Shown: positions 33,719-42,434, numbered from the stretch's first letter. The stretch: 52,777 nucleotides of DNA from Oscillospiraceae bacterium (GCA_910575815.1 CAJTFN010000023.1:1-52777), one strand, 5' to 3'. Program-made: numbers and translations. The notes: generated by a model not told the origin, from the letters alone.

Positions 33719-34930
33719 TCAAAGCTCGTCGAAGAACTTGTCGTGGATGGCCCGGACGGCCCGGTTCACGTCCTTTTCGTCCAGAAGGACGGAGACGCGG
33801 ATTTCCGAGGTGTTGATCATCTGGATGTTGATGCCCGCTTCGTAGAGGGCCTCGAACATCTTGGCGGCCACGCCGCAGTTGCTCATCAGGCCGACGCCCA
33901 CGATGGACACCTTGCCGATCTCGTCGTCGGCCTCGATGTGGTCGAAGCGCAGGGCCTCCTTGTGCTCGTTGAGGATGGCCTCCACCTCGCCCTGGTCTTT
34001 CTTATGGACGGTGAACGTGATATCTTTGGTGTCCTGCCGGCCGATGGACTGCAAAATGACGTCCACGTTGATGTTGTGCTTGCTCAGCAGGTCGAAAACC
34101 TGGAAGGCGACGCCGGGGTTGTGCTGCAAGCCCACCAGGGCCACCCGGGCGATGCTGGTGTCCTTGGCGACGCCGGCGATGTTGGTCTTTTCCACTTTGG
34201 TAACCTCCTTGATTTTCGTGCCGGGCTTGCGCTCCAAGCTGGACACGACTTCCAAATTCACTCGAAACTTCTTGGCCAGTTCCACGCTGCGGTTGTGGAG
34301 CACCTGGGCCCCCTGAGACGCCAGCTCCAGCATCTCGTCGTAGGTGATCTCCTCCAGCTTCCGGGCCGTGGGGACGATGCGGGGGTCCGTGGTATAGACG
34401 CCGTCCACGTCCGTGTAAATCTGGCACAGGTTTGCCCGGAAGGCCGCTGCCAGGGCCACGGCGCTGGTGTCGGACCCGCCCCGGCCCAGGGTGGTGACGT
34501 CGCCGTTGCGGTCCACGCCCTGGAAGCCTGTGACGATGACGATGCGGTGCTGGTCCAGCTCGGACTGGATGCGCTCGGCATCAATGCGCTTGATCCGGGC
34601 GTCGGCGTGGACGGTGGTGGACTGAATGCCCACCTGCCACGCGGTCAGGGACACGCAGGGAAGGCCCATGGCCTCCAGGGCCATGGCGCACAGAGCCACG
34701 GAAATCTGCTCCCCGGTGGAAAGCAGCATATCCAGCTCCCGCTTGGAGGCGTTGGGGTTGATCTCCTCGGCCTTGGCGATCAGGTCGTCGGTGGTGTCTC
34801 CCTGGGCGGACAGGACCACGATCACATCGTTGCCCTTCAGGTACGTCTCCGCGATAATTCGAGCGACATTTTGGATGCGTTCCGCGTCCCTCACGGAGCT
34901 GCCGCCGAATTTCTGTACAATCAAACTCAT
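33719..34930 (-). CDS. lysC: Aspartate kinase, monofunctional
   Basis: The first step of Lys/Thr/Met/Ile synthesis: aspartate to aspartyl phosphate. 403 residues: kinase core with IVQKFGGSSV, LLSTGEQIS, TGFQG and LGRGGSDTSAVALAAA, then two ACT domains (from about 265, DTSIARVALVGL, and IEADDEIGKVSIVGVGLMS) that give feedback inhibition, probably by Lys and/or Thr. It follows hom by about 100 bases in the same minus-strand unit. AAAGGAAG lies before the ATG. Confidence 0.96.
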   Translation of the reverse strand: MSLIVQKFGGSSVRDAERIQNVARIIAETYLKGNDVIVVLSAQGDTTDDLIAKAEEINPNASKRELDMLLSTGEQISVALCAMALEAMGLPCVSLTAWQVGIQSTTVHADARIKRIDAERIQSELDQHRIVIVTGFQGVDRNGDVTTLGRGGSDTSAVALAAAFRANLCQIYTDVDGVYTTDPRIVPTARKLEEITYDEMLELASQGAQVLHNRSVELAKKFRVNLEVVSSLERKPGTKIKEVTKVEKTNIAGVAKDTSIARVALVGLQHNPGVAFQVFDLLSKHNINVDVILQSIGRQDTKDITFTVHKKDQGEVEAILNEHKEALRFDHIEADDEIGKVSIVGVGLMSNCGVAAKMFEALYEAGINIQMINTSEIRVSVLLDEKDVNRAVRAIHDKFFDEL

Positions 34931-35034
34931 GTGTCTGTCTTCCTTTTCCGCTTGAAATCAGATTGGAGGGGGAGACGTTTCTCCCCGCTCTAGTATATGC
35001 GGTGGGCAAACCGGGGGCCCGGAGTTCCCGCCGG

Positions 35035-36228
35035 TTACTCCAGAACCCGCATACAGGCCAGTACGTTCAGGAACCGGGACTGCTTGGCGGCGTCAGCGCC
35101 GCTGAGGGGTTCGGTGAGGAAGGCGGTCTCGCCGTCCTCGCTGAGGACCTCCACCTGGCCGAAGGCCATGGCGGCGTCGGTGAGGCTGCCCTCGATGCGG
35201 AAGTAGTGCCGGGTGAGGAGCTCCGCCGGATCCTCGAAGCCCTCCTCCTCCGCCAGCCAGCCGATCTCCTCCCGTTTCGGGCTGGACTGGAGGCACTCCA
35301 TCACGTCCGCCACGCAGGCAGAAGCGGTGGGCAGCTCCCCGGCTCCCCGGCCGTAAAACATCACCTCGCCGGTGGCGTTGCCCCGGACCACGATGGCGTT
35401 GAACACGTCCTCCACATTGGCGATGGGGCTCTCCTCCGGGATGAGATGAGGGGCCACATAGGCCGTCCGCCCGACGCCGGGGAGGCGCACCGCCCGGCCC
35501 AGAAGCTTCACCCGGTACCCCGCCCGCTGGGCGATTTTCACGTCCCGGAGGCTGAGCTTGCTGATGCCCTCCATGGGCACCTTCTCCGGGTTGAGCTGGC
35601 GGCCAAAGGCCAGGTCCGCCAGGATGCAGATTTTCCGTCCCGCGTCGATGCCCTCCACGTCGGCGGTGGGGTCCGCCTCGGCGTAGCCCTTGGCCTGGGC
35701 CTCCCGGAGGGCGTCGGAGAAGAAGGCCCCGGTGCGGACCATTCGGGTGAGGATATAGTTGGTGGTGCCGTTGAGGATGCCATAGACCTCGTCGATGCGG
35801 TTGGCGGCCATGCACTGGGTCAGGGGATGGAGCACGGGAATACCGCCGCCCACGCTGGCCTCAAAGAGGTAGCTGACGTTCTTCCGTCTGGCCAGGGCCA
35901 GCAGCTCGCAGCCCTTCTCGGCCACCAGCTGCTTGTTGGCGGTGACCACGTGTTTTCCGGCGGCCAGGGCCCGCTTCGTGTATTCATAGGCCGCCTCCAC
36001 GCCGCCGATGGTCTCCACCACCACCCGGATGGCGTCGTCCTCCTCGATCTTTTTGAAGTCGTCGGTCATCAGCTGGCGATAGGGCCCGTCTTTAAAGTGC
36101 CGCACCAGCACGGCTTTCACCTGGAGGGGTTCCCCCAGCTTCCGCTCGATCTGCTTGGCGTTTTCCGCCACGACCCTGGCGACGCCGGTGCCCACGGTGC
36201 CCAGGCCCAGGATGGCAATTTGTATCAT
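35035..36228 (-). CDS. hom: Homoserine dehydrogenase
   Basis: Reduces aspartate semialdehyde to homoserine with NAD(P)H. 397 residues: Rossmann motif GLGTVGTGV, VVTANKQLVAEKG, the substrate signature LNGTTNYILTRM, ADPTADVEGIDAGRK, and a short C-terminal ACT-like region (FRIEGSLTDAAMAFGQ, then LTEPLSGADAAKQSR). It lies 29 bases after the UPF0735 ACT gene and upstream of lysC, so the branch to Thr/Met is coordinated. Thiolase of the pathway genes (asd, thrB, thrC) is not in this window. Confidence 0.95.
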   Translation of the reverse strand: MIQIAILGLGTVGTGVARVVAENAKQIERKLGEPLQVKAVLVRHFKDGPYRQLMTDDFKKIEEDDAIRVVVETIGGVEAAYEYTKRALAAGKHVVTANKQLVAEKGCELLALARRKNVSYLFEASVGGGIPVLHPLTQCMAANRIDEVYGILNGTTNYILTRMVRTGAFFSDALREAQAKGYAEADPTADVEGIDAGRKICILADLAFGRQLNPEKVPMEGISKLSLRDVKIAQRAGYRVKLLGRAVRLPGVGRTAYVAPHLIPEESPIANVEDVFNAIVVRGNATGEVMFYGRGAGELPTASACVADVMECLQSSPKREEIGWLAEEEGFEDPAELLTRHYFRIEGSLTDAAMAFGQVEVLSEDGETAFLTEPLSGADAAKQSRFLNVLACMRVLE

Positions 36229-36257
36229 AGCTCCAAAGTTCCTTTCTTGTGATCCGG

Positions 36258-36698
36258 TTATCCCGCCAAAATCTCAAAGCGGAGCACGCCCTCCAGGGCG
36301 GCGGCGTCCCCCATCAGCTGCTCCAGGGACTCCGCCATCCGTCCGGTTTCCGCGGAGATGGTGACGGCGGCGCAGCCGTTGGTGGGGATGCTCTGGTTGA
36401 TGGTCAGGATGTTGGCTCCGGAGGAGGCGAAGAGGGCCAGCAAGCCGGAGAGCACCCCGGCCGTGTCCTTGAGCATGGCGTAGAAGGTGATGATGTGTTC
36501 CGCCTTCATGTCGTTAAAGGGCTGGACGGAGTCCTTGTACTTGTAAAAGGCGCTGCGGCTGATGCCCACCAGCCGGGTGGCGGCGCCCACGGTGTCCGCC
36601 TCGCCGGTCTGCATCATCCGTTTGGCTTCCGCCACCTTGACGAAAATCTCCGGCAGCGCGTCCGCCGCCACGATGTAGTATTTGATGGGTTTTGACAT
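36258..36698 (-). CDS. UPF0735 ACT domain protein (PheB-like)
   Basis: A 146-residue protein: an N-terminal helix-turn-helix-like segment (TVGAATRLVGISRSAFYKYKD) joined to a C-terminal ACT domain (YAMLKDTAGVLSGLLALFAS, NILTINQSIP). This is the UPF0735 family, named PheB in Bacillus. The architecture suggests an amino-acid-responsive DNA- or RNA-binding regulator. The ATG at 36698 is fixed by GGGAGG upstream and family length. It leads the hom-lysC operon, so it may control it (inference). Confidence 0.9.
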   Translation of the reverse strand: MSKPIKYYIVAADALPEIFVKVAEAKRMMQTGEADTVGAATRLVGISRSAFYKYKDSVQPFNDMKAEHIITFYAMLKDTAGVLSGLLALFASSGANILTINQSIPTNGCAAVTISAETGRMAESLEQLMGDAAALEGVLRFEILAG

Positions 36699-36749
36699 GA
36701 CATCCTCCCTGCGGCTTCGTCCGCCTCTTGCGGTCATTTGTCCTTCTGG

Positions 36750-36792
36750 CATGGTAGCACATTTTTTGCCGCTCCGCAACACAAAGCGGCAA
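36750..36792 (-). promoter_or_regulatory. Promoter and dyad operator for the UPF0735-hom-lysC unit
   Basis: Minus-strand TTGCGG (36778-36773), a 17-base spacer and TACCAT (36755-36750). A perfect dyad TTGCCGCT-N12-AGCGGCAA (36765-36772 with 36785-36792) spans the -35, as expected of a repressor site. Confidence 0.6.
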
Positions 36793-36861
36793 AGTTCTTT
36801 TGTCGAAAACAAAAAAACTTCCGCAAAAATTCCCCTCTCCAGTAGGCAAAATGTCCTGACG

Positions 36862-37390
36862 GAGGATACAGCCATATTGATGGCTGGTGCAATGCACCCC
36901 CCATTTTCTCTTTTTCTTCCAGAAGAAAACGAGAAAACGGGCCGTGCACGGTCCAAAAGAGAAAAAGAAGTAGGGACGCGAAGGACGGGGGCGCGCCTGA
37001 ATGACTGGCTGAAGCCAGGAATGACTTCTCCGCGGCGCAGTCAAACGGGAGCTGGCGGTCCTCGACTTGGCGTATTTCTCTTTCCGCTGTCGCTGGCCGG
37101 TAGTAGAATCGGTTTGGCTCGCACATCCAGGCCGATTCTCCTGCTGGTAAGCGTCAGCGAAAAGAGCAGCTGGTCCGTTCGACAACGGACAAAACCCCCG
37201 CTCAATCTAGTGCCGCGTGAGAAGTCATTCCTGGCTTCAGCCAGTCATTCAGGCGCGCCCCCGTCCTTCGCGTCCCTACTTCTTTTTCTCTTTTGGACCG
37301 TGCACGGCCCGTTTTCTTTTTTTCTTCTGGAAGAAAAAGAGAAAATGGGGGGTGCAAAGGACCAGCCATCTTCATGGCTGAAATCCCTCC
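36862..37390. mobile_element. Giant-hairpin (long inverted repeat) element, left copy
   Basis: About 529 bp. The left arm (about 36870-37028) and right arm (about 37216-37381) are ~160-bp inverted repeats with only a few mismatches. The centre adds shorter paired stems (CGCTGTCGCT with AGCGTCAGCG; AGAATCGG with CCGATTCT). Each arm contains a near-palindrome GGCCGTGCACGGTCC. A direct copy lies at 40379-40903. It encodes no credible protein. It resembles a MITE, but could be a long structured RNA. The rest of the 984-bp gap at 36699-37682 holds promoters and dyads listed separately. Confidence 0.85.
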
Positions 37391-37422
37391 GCCCGCAAGG
37401 GCGAGTACCAGTCCCCCTTATG

Positions 37423-37451
37423 GAATGAATATTCACGCTGAATATACATTC
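37423..37451 (+). promoter_or_regulatory. AT-rich dyad upstream of the amino acid transporter
   Basis: GAATG-A-ATATTC, 5 bases, GAATAT-A-CATTC: a 29-bp interrupted dyad containing TGAATATTCA. It resembles ArgR/AhrC ARG boxes. Confidence 0.5.
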
Positions 37452-37536
37452 CCCTCAGGTGCTTTGCCTGAAAAAATGCACAAATTCTCAAAGGACCTCA
37501 GACAATTTTCGGGAGATCTGGAGAATCGACCCAAAT

Positions 37537-37591
37537 ATTTATGCATAAATGCTGAAAAAGTATTGACATCCTCTCCTGACCGTGCTAAGGT
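37537..37591 (+). promoter_or_regulatory. Promoter of the amino acid ABC operon with palindromic operator
   Basis: A perfect 14-bp palindrome ATTTATGCATAAAT (37537-37550) lies 12 bases before TTGACA (37563-37568), which is followed by a 17-base spacer and TAAGGT (37586-37591). With the dyad at 37423 it could be a two-site ArgR-type control region (inference). The leader is about 85 bases. Confidence 0.65.
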
Positions 37592-37682
37592 AGCCACAGT
37601 CCAGGGGGAGACACGCTCCCTCGCTGACGCGAACCAAGCCCGCCTCGCCGGGCAATGTTTTAACTGGAAGGAAGATTGCATT

Positions 37683-38639
37683 ATGAAGAAGCTGTTGACT
37701 CTTTTGCTGGCCCTAGCTATGGTCCTGAGCCTGGCCGCCTGCGGCGGTGGCGACAAGCCCGCTGAAAACACCGGCGATTCCGCCCCCGCCGGGGACAATC
37801 AGGACGCCGCTTCCGGCGATGCCGCCGGAGACGCCGAGCCCGATTACGCCAGCATGACCATCGACGAACTCAAGCCCCTCATCCAGACCGTCACCGACGG
37901 CACCCTCACCGTGGCTACCAGCCCCGACTTTGCCCCCTATGAGTTTTATGCCATCGACGACGCCGGCAAGCCGGATCTGGCGGGCTTCGACATCGCCCTG
38001 GCGAACTATATTGCCGAATTCCTGGGCCTGAAACTGGAGTTCACTCCCATTGATTTCGACGGCGTGCTGATGGAGGTCCAGACCAAGTCCGCCGACCTGG
38101 GCATGGCCGGCCTGTCCCCCGATCCCAAGCGGATGAACATCATGGACTTCTCCGATATCTATTATAAGGGCGGCCAGTCCTTCGTCTGCCTCCAGAGCAA
38201 CCAGGATCTGTTCCCCGACTTGGAGTCCACCAATAAAGCCGAGTACCAGATCGGCGCCCAGGTCGGCTCCATTCAGGTGGACCTGGCCGAGACCAACAGC
38301 CCCGACGCGGACATCATCCAGCTGGCCAAGGTGACCGACATCATCTCTGAACTCCTGGGCGGCAAGATGGACGGCGCTTATATCGAAACCGCCGTGGCCG
38401 AGAGCTACGCTAAGAACTACCCCGACCTGTGCATCATCCTGGACGTGCCTTATGAGGTCTCCGGTTCCTCCATCGGTGTGGTGAAGGACAATCCCGCCCT
38501 TCTGGCGGCGGTGAACCTGGCCATTGCCGCCGCCCTGGAGGATGGCAGCATGGACCAGTTCGTGGCCGAGGCCAACGAGCTCGCCAGCGGCGACGTTTAC
38601 GAGGGCCTGCTGGACACGGAAGGCAACGCCGCGGCTTGA
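37683..38639 (+). CDS. Polar amino acid ABC transporter, substrate-binding lipoprotein
   Basis: An SBP family-3 receptor, 318 residues. Signal peptide MKKLLTLLLALAMVLSLAAC with lipobox LAAC; a 45-residue acidic linker; binding domain from TVATSPDFAPYEF, with GFDIALANYIAEFLGLKLEF and DLGMAGLSPDPKR. A basic amino acid ligand (Arg/Lys) is possible because of the ArgR-like sites upstream, but Gln, Cys and others share the fold. GGAAGGAAG precedes the ATG. It is followed by a hairpin and then permease and ATPase genes. Confidence 0.92.
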   Translation: MKKLLTLLLALAMVLSLAACGGGDKPAENTGDSAPAGDNQDAASGDAAGDAEPDYASMTIDELKPLIQTVTDGTLTVATSPDFAPYEFYAIDDAGKPDLAGFDIALANYIAEFLGLKLEFTPIDFDGVLMEVQTKSADLGMAGLSPDPKRMNIMDFSDIYYKGGQSFVCLQSNQDLFPDLESTNKAEYQIGAQVGSIQVDLAETNSPDADIIQLAKVTDIISELLGGKMDGAYIETAVAESYAKNYPDLCIILDVPYEVSGSSIGVVKDNPALLAAVNLAIAAALEDGSMDQFVAEANELASGDVYEGLLDTEGNAAA

Positions 38640-38655
38640 TTTCAGGAACCCTCTT

Positions 38656-38690
38656 CCAATTCCTCTCCCCGGCGCGGGGAGGGGAATTGG
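38656..38690 (+). other. Intercistronic hairpin between receptor and permease genes
   Basis: A near-perfect 15-bp stem (CCAATTCCTCTCCCC / GGGGAGGGGAATTGG) with a 5-base loop and no T run. As in the liv operon, it probably raises receptor over permease levels. Confidence 0.7.
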
Positions 38691-38728
38691 CCTATTCCGG
38701 CATGATCCTCAACTGAAAGGAGCCCCTC

Positions 38729-39541
38729 ATGTTCGTACAGATGAAAAACTTCTCCGTGGTCGCCACCTACGCGCAGATGTTCCAAGAGGGCCTGGTGGTC
38801 ACCATCCTGCTGTCCCTGTTCACCGTACTCATCGGCTTTGTGCTGGCCCTGATTCTGGCGGTGATGCGGATGAGCAGCTTCCAGCCCTTCCTGTGGCTGG
38901 CCCATGTGTTCCCCGGCGTCTTCGGATTCTTTGAGCGGGATGGCTCCGGCATGAAGCGGGACAGCGGCTTTGTCTATCACCTGGGCCGCTTCAATCCCCT
39001 CAGCTTCCTGGCCACGGCCTATGTGGAGATCCTCCGGTCCACCCCCATTCTCGTGCAGATATTCATTATTTACTACGGGGTGTTTACCGTCATCAAGCTG
39101 CCGAACTTCAACATGTTTGGCTTCATTCGATTCAGCCGGTTCTTCCCCGGCGTGGTGGCCCTGGGCATGAACTCCGGGGCCTATCTCTGCGAAATCATCC
39201 GGGCGGGCATCCAGTCCATTGACGGGGGCCAGTCTGAGGCGGCCCGCTCCCTGGGGCTCCGGCAGACGCAGAATCTGCGGTACATCATCTTTCCCCAGGC
39301 CCTGAAGAACATACTTCCCGCCATTGCCAATGAGTTCGTGGTCATCATCAAGGAATCGGCCATTACCTGGACCATCGGCGTGCAGGACATCATGTCCGCC
39401 GTCAACGCGGTGAAGGGAGCCACGTCCATTATCATGGAGCCCCTTCTGGTGGCGACGGCCCTGTATTTCTGCCTTTGCTTCCCCACCAGCAAGATCATCG
39501 CTTATTTCGAGAGGAGGATGAGCCGTGGCGACAAGAGATAG
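38729..39541 (+). CDS. Polar amino acid ABC permease (HisM/GlnP family)
   Basis: A 270-residue membrane subunit with about five to six hydrophobic segments. It has [19 protein letters not shown] and the EAA coupling loop [22 protein letters not shown]. Between TM1 and the core an extra ~45-residue segment ([15 protein letters not shown] region) is longer than in typical HisM-type permeases. AAAGGAG lies 7 bases before the ATG; the end overlaps the ATPase gene by 17 bases. Confidence 0.92.
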   Translation: MFVQMKNFSVVATYAQMFQEGLVVTILLSLFTVLIGFVLALILAVMRMSSFQPFLWLAHVFPGVFGFFERDGSGMKRDSGFVYHLGRFNPLSFLATAYVEILRSTPILVQIFIIYYGVFTVIKLPNFNMFGFIRFSRFFPGVVALGMNSGAYLCEIIRAGIQSIDGGQSEAARSLGLRQTQNLRYIIFPQALKNILPAIANEFVVIIKESAITWTIGVQDIMSAVNAVKGATSIIMEPLLVATALYFCLCFPTSKIIAYFERRMSRGDKR

Positions 39542-40301
39542 CCTGATTCAGGTCACGGACCTGAAAAAGCACTACAATCGCGGGGCCATCAAGGCTCTGG
39601 ACGGCGTCACTGTGGACATCAACCGGGGAGACGTGATGGTGGTCATCGGCCCTTCCGGCTCCGGCAAGTCCACCTTCCTGCGGAGTCTGAATCTTCTGGA
39701 GGACCCCACCAGCGGCTCCATTGTCTTTGACGGGGTGGACATCACCAAGCGGAAGTACAAGGACCCTCAGGGGAAGGTTGTGAAGGTGAACATTGACGAG
39801 CACCGCCAGAAGATGGGCATGGTGTTCCAGCACTTCAACCTCTTTCCCCACATGACGATTTTGGACAACATGACGCTGGCGCCGGTCAAGGTCAAGGGAG
39901 CGGACAAGGCCGCTGCCGAGGAAAAGGCCCTGGCGCTGCTGGACCGGGTAGGATTGAAGGACCGGGCGGCGGCGTATCCGATTCAGCTCTCCGGCGGGCA
40001 GAAGCAGCGGGTGGCCATTGTCCGGGCTCTGGCCATGGAGCCGGAGGTCATGCTGTTTGACGAGCCCACTTCGGCGCTGGACCCGGAGATGGTGGGCGAG
40101 GTGCTGGACGTGATGAAGGGCCTGGCTCAGGAGGGCATGACCATGGTGGTGGTGACCCACGAGATGGGCTTCGCCCGGGAGGTTGGAAACCGGGTGTTGT
40201 TTATGGCAGACGGGCTGCTGCTGGAGGAGGGGTCTCCAAAGGAGATTTTTGAGATGCCGCAGCATCCCAGGCTGAAAGATTTTCTCAGCAAAGTGCTGTG
40301 A
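39525..40301 (+). CDS. Polar amino acid ABC ATPase (GlnQ/HisP family)
   Basis: A 258-residue ATPase: Walker [11 protein letters not shown]-loop [12 protein letters not shown], signature [15 protein letters not shown], Walker [15 protein letters not shown], switch VTHEM. An insertion after [10 protein letters not shown] is slightly longer than in GlnQ. It overlaps the permease gene by 17 bases; GAGAGGAGGATGAGCC precedes the GTG/ATG region at the start. Last gene of the operon, followed by the right copy of the giant hairpin. Confidence 0.94.
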   Translation: MATRDSLIQVTDLKKHYNRGAIKALDGVTVDINRGDVMVVIGPSGSGKSTFLRSLNLLEDPTSGSIVFDGVDITKRKYKDPQGKVVKVNIDEHRQKMGMVFQHFNLFPHMTILDNMTLAPVKVKGADKAAAEEKALALLDRVGLKDRAAAYPIQLSGGQKQRVAIVRALAMEPEVMLFDEPTSALDPEMVGEVLDVMKGLAQEGMTMVVVTHEMGFAREVGNRVLFMADGLLLEEGSPKEIFEMPQHPRLKDFLSKVL

Positions 40302-40378
40302 TCGGAAGGGGGGAGTGACCCCCCTTTTTGATGCCCTCCCCTAAGGGGGGGAGCGGGTACTCGCCCTTGCGGGCGGGG

Positions 40379-40903
40379 GAGGATTCAGCCATGAAGATGG
40401 CTGGTGCTTTGCACCCCCCATTTTCTCTTTTTCTTCCAGAAGAAAACGAGAAAACGGGCCGTGCACGGTCCAAAAGAGAAAAAGAAGTACGAGGGGACGA
40501 CGCGGGGGCGCGCCTGAATGACTGGCCGAAGCCAGGAATGACTTCCCCGCGGCGCAGTCAAACGGGAGCTGGTGGTTCTCGACTTGGCGTATTTCTCTTT
40601 CCGCTGTCGCTGGCCTGGTGGGAGAATCGGCCTGGCTGACGTTGCCGGACCGATTCGATTGCTTGTGAGCGTCAGCGAAAACAGCAGCTGGTCCGTTCGA
40701 TCACGGACAAACCCCCGCTCAATCCAATTGCGTGCGGAGAAGTCATTCCTGGCTTCAGCCAGTCATTCAGGCGCGCCCCCGTCCTTCGCGCCCCTACTTC
40801 TTTTTCTCTTTTGGACCGTGCACGGCCCGTTTTCTCTTTTTCTTCTGGAAGAGAAAGAGAAAATGGGGGGTGCAAAGGACCAGCCATCTTCATGGCTGAA
40901 TCC
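40379..40903. mobile_element. Giant-hairpin (long inverted repeat) element, right copy
   Basis: About 525 bp in the same orientation as the left copy (36862-37390), judged from the centre sequence (GCAGTCAAACGGGAGCTGG and ACCCCCGCTCAAT in both). Arms are about 40383-40550 and 40738-40901. Arms match the left copy very closely, while the centre is more diverged, yet the central stem GAATCGG / CCGATTC is kept. It fills most of the 646-bp gap at 40302-40947; the remainder has a T-rich hairpin-like stretch (CCCCCCTTTTTG, 40319-40330) after the ATPase gene. Confidence 0.85.
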
Positions 40904-40947
40904 CCCGTTCCTTAGGGACGGTTAAAAATTACAAGGAGGCTCTTTCT

Positions 40948-42390
40948 ATGAACCAGAAAAAAATTGCGGCCATCGCTGCCATCGACGCCAAGTCGAACAT
41001 CGTCCGCCGCGTCTCCGACGCGATCTGGGACTACGCGGAACTCTCCCTTCAGGAGGAACGCTCCGCTGCGTTATATTGCCAGGTCCTGGAGGACGAGGGC
41101 TTTTCCGTCGAAAAGGGAATTTGCAACATTCCCACGGCCTTTGCCGCTTCTTTTGGCAGCGGTAAGCCGGTTCTTGGCATACTCGCTGAGTATGACGCAC
41201 TCTCCGGGCTCTCCCAGAAGGCCGGAAGCCTGGAGCGGGAGGAAGTGGTTGCCGGCGGGTGCGGCCACGGCTGCGGACACAACCTCCTGGGCGCCGGAGC
41301 CCTGGCGGCGGCGCTGGGGGTTAAGGCCTACCTCCAGGAAACCGGCCGGGCCGGGACGGTGATTCTCTACGGCTGCCCCGGCGAGGAGGGCGGCGCGGCC
41401 AAGGCGTTTATGGCCCGGGAAAACCTCTGGCGGGAGCTGGACGCCGCCCTGACCTGGCACCCGGACGACGCCAACGAGGTGGTCACCGGCTCTACCAACT
41501 CCTGTATTCAAACGCAATATCTCTTCACCGGCATTGCCGCCCACGCCGCCGGGGACCCGGAGCGGGGCCGCAGCGCCCTGGACGCGGTGGAGCTGATGAA
41601 CATCGGCGTCCAATTCCTCCGGGAGCACATGAGCAGCCGGGCCCGGATTCACTATGCCATCACCGACGCCGGCGGCCGGAGCCCCAACGTGGTGCAGCCT
41701 AAGGCCTCCGTGCTGTACATGGTGCGCTCCAACCGTGTGGCCGAGGCGGTGGAGCTCCAGAAGCGGGTGGACCAGATCGCGGAGGGCGCGGCGCTGATGA
41801 CTGGCACGACCTTTGAGAAGAAGTTCATTGACGGGCTGGCGGACACGGTGCCAAACCACACCCTGGAGGCGGTGCTGTACAAGAACTTTCAGGACCTGGG
41901 GCCCGTCGTCCACACGGCGGAGGAGCACGCTTACGCCGACGCCCTGGCGGCGACCTATCCCGGCAGCGACCGGGTGCCCGGCATCGGTCCGGAGAACGAC
42001 GCCGCCCTGGCGGAGACGGTGAGGGCCCTTCGGGAGAAAAACGGCCACGCCATGAACGACTTCCTGCTGCCCCTCTATCAGGGGGACGCCTTCCACCCCG
42101 GCTCCACCGATGTGGGAGATGTCAGCTGGCAGACGCCTACGGGCCAGATTCACGCCGTCGCCTGGCCCAACGGCGCGCCGGGACACAGCTGGCAAAACGT
42201 GTCCATCGGACGGACGGCCATCGCCCACAAGGCCGTTCTCCAGGCGGGAAAGGTTCTGGCCGCCGCGGCCATTGACCTTCTGGAGGACCCGGCGCTGCTG
42301 GAGGAGGCCCGGAAGGAGTTTGCTCGCCAGACGGCGGAGGGCTACACCTGCCCCATTCCCCCGGACGCCGTACCCGTTGTGGCGGACTGA
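40948..42390 (+). CDS. M20-family amidohydrolase (AbgB-like)
   Basis: A cytoplasmic metal-dependent amidohydrolase of 480 residues, of the AbgB group that cleaves p-aminobenzoyl-glutamate and similar acyl-amino acids. Metal motifs are GCGHGCGHNLLGAG and GCPGEEGGAAK; the lid domain begins near YLFTGIAAHAAGDPERGRSA; HPGSTDVGDVSW near the end holds another ligand. AAGGAGG lies 9 bases before the ATG. It has its own position after the right giant hairpin and may share transcription with the amino acid transporter. The natural substrate is not known. Confidence 0.9.
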   Translation: MNQKKIAAIAAIDAKSNIVRRVSDAIWDYAELSLQEERSAALYCQVLEDEGFSVEKGICNIPTAFAASFGSGKPVLGILAEYDALSGLSQKAGSLEREEVVAGGCGHGCGHNLLGAGALAAALGVKAYLQETGRAGTVILYGCPGEEGGAAKAFMARENLWRELDAALTWHPDDANEVVTGSTNSCIQTQYLFTGIAAHAAGDPERGRSALDAVELMNIGVQFLREHMSSRARIHYAITDAGGRSPNVVQPKASVLYMVRSNRVAEAVELQKRVDQIAEGAALMTGTTFEKKFIDGLADTVPNHTLEAVLYKNFQDLGPVVHTAEEHAYADALAATYPGSDRVPGIGPENDAALAETVRALREKNGHAMNDFLLPLYQGDAFHPGSTDVGDVSWQTPTGQIHAVAWPNGAPGHSWQNVSIGRTAIAHKAVLQAGKVLAAAAIDLLEDPALLEEARKEFARQTAEGYTCPIPPDAVPVVAD

Positions 42391-42406
42391 GAAGCCGGAT
42401 GAAAAA

Positions 42407-42434
42407 CGAGAGGGACCCATTCGGGTCCCTCTCG
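42407..42434. terminator. Bidirectional terminator, amidohydrolase / upp
   Basis: A perfect 12-bp stem (CGAGAGGGACCC / GGGTCCCTCTCG) with a 4-base loop between convergent genes. The minus strand continues TTTTTC and the plus strand CGGTTTATT. Confidence 0.9.

Noticed and set aside
36699..36860. T-box or lysine riboswitch before the UPF0735-hom-lysC operon
   Set aside because: No T-box sequence (TGGNACC type) or lysine aptamer core is present between the promoter and the start codon.
36734..37428. Open frames inside the giant-hairpin element, some repeated in both copies
   Set aside because: They follow the inverted arms, so near-identical peptides arise on both strands; no start signals or domains are present.
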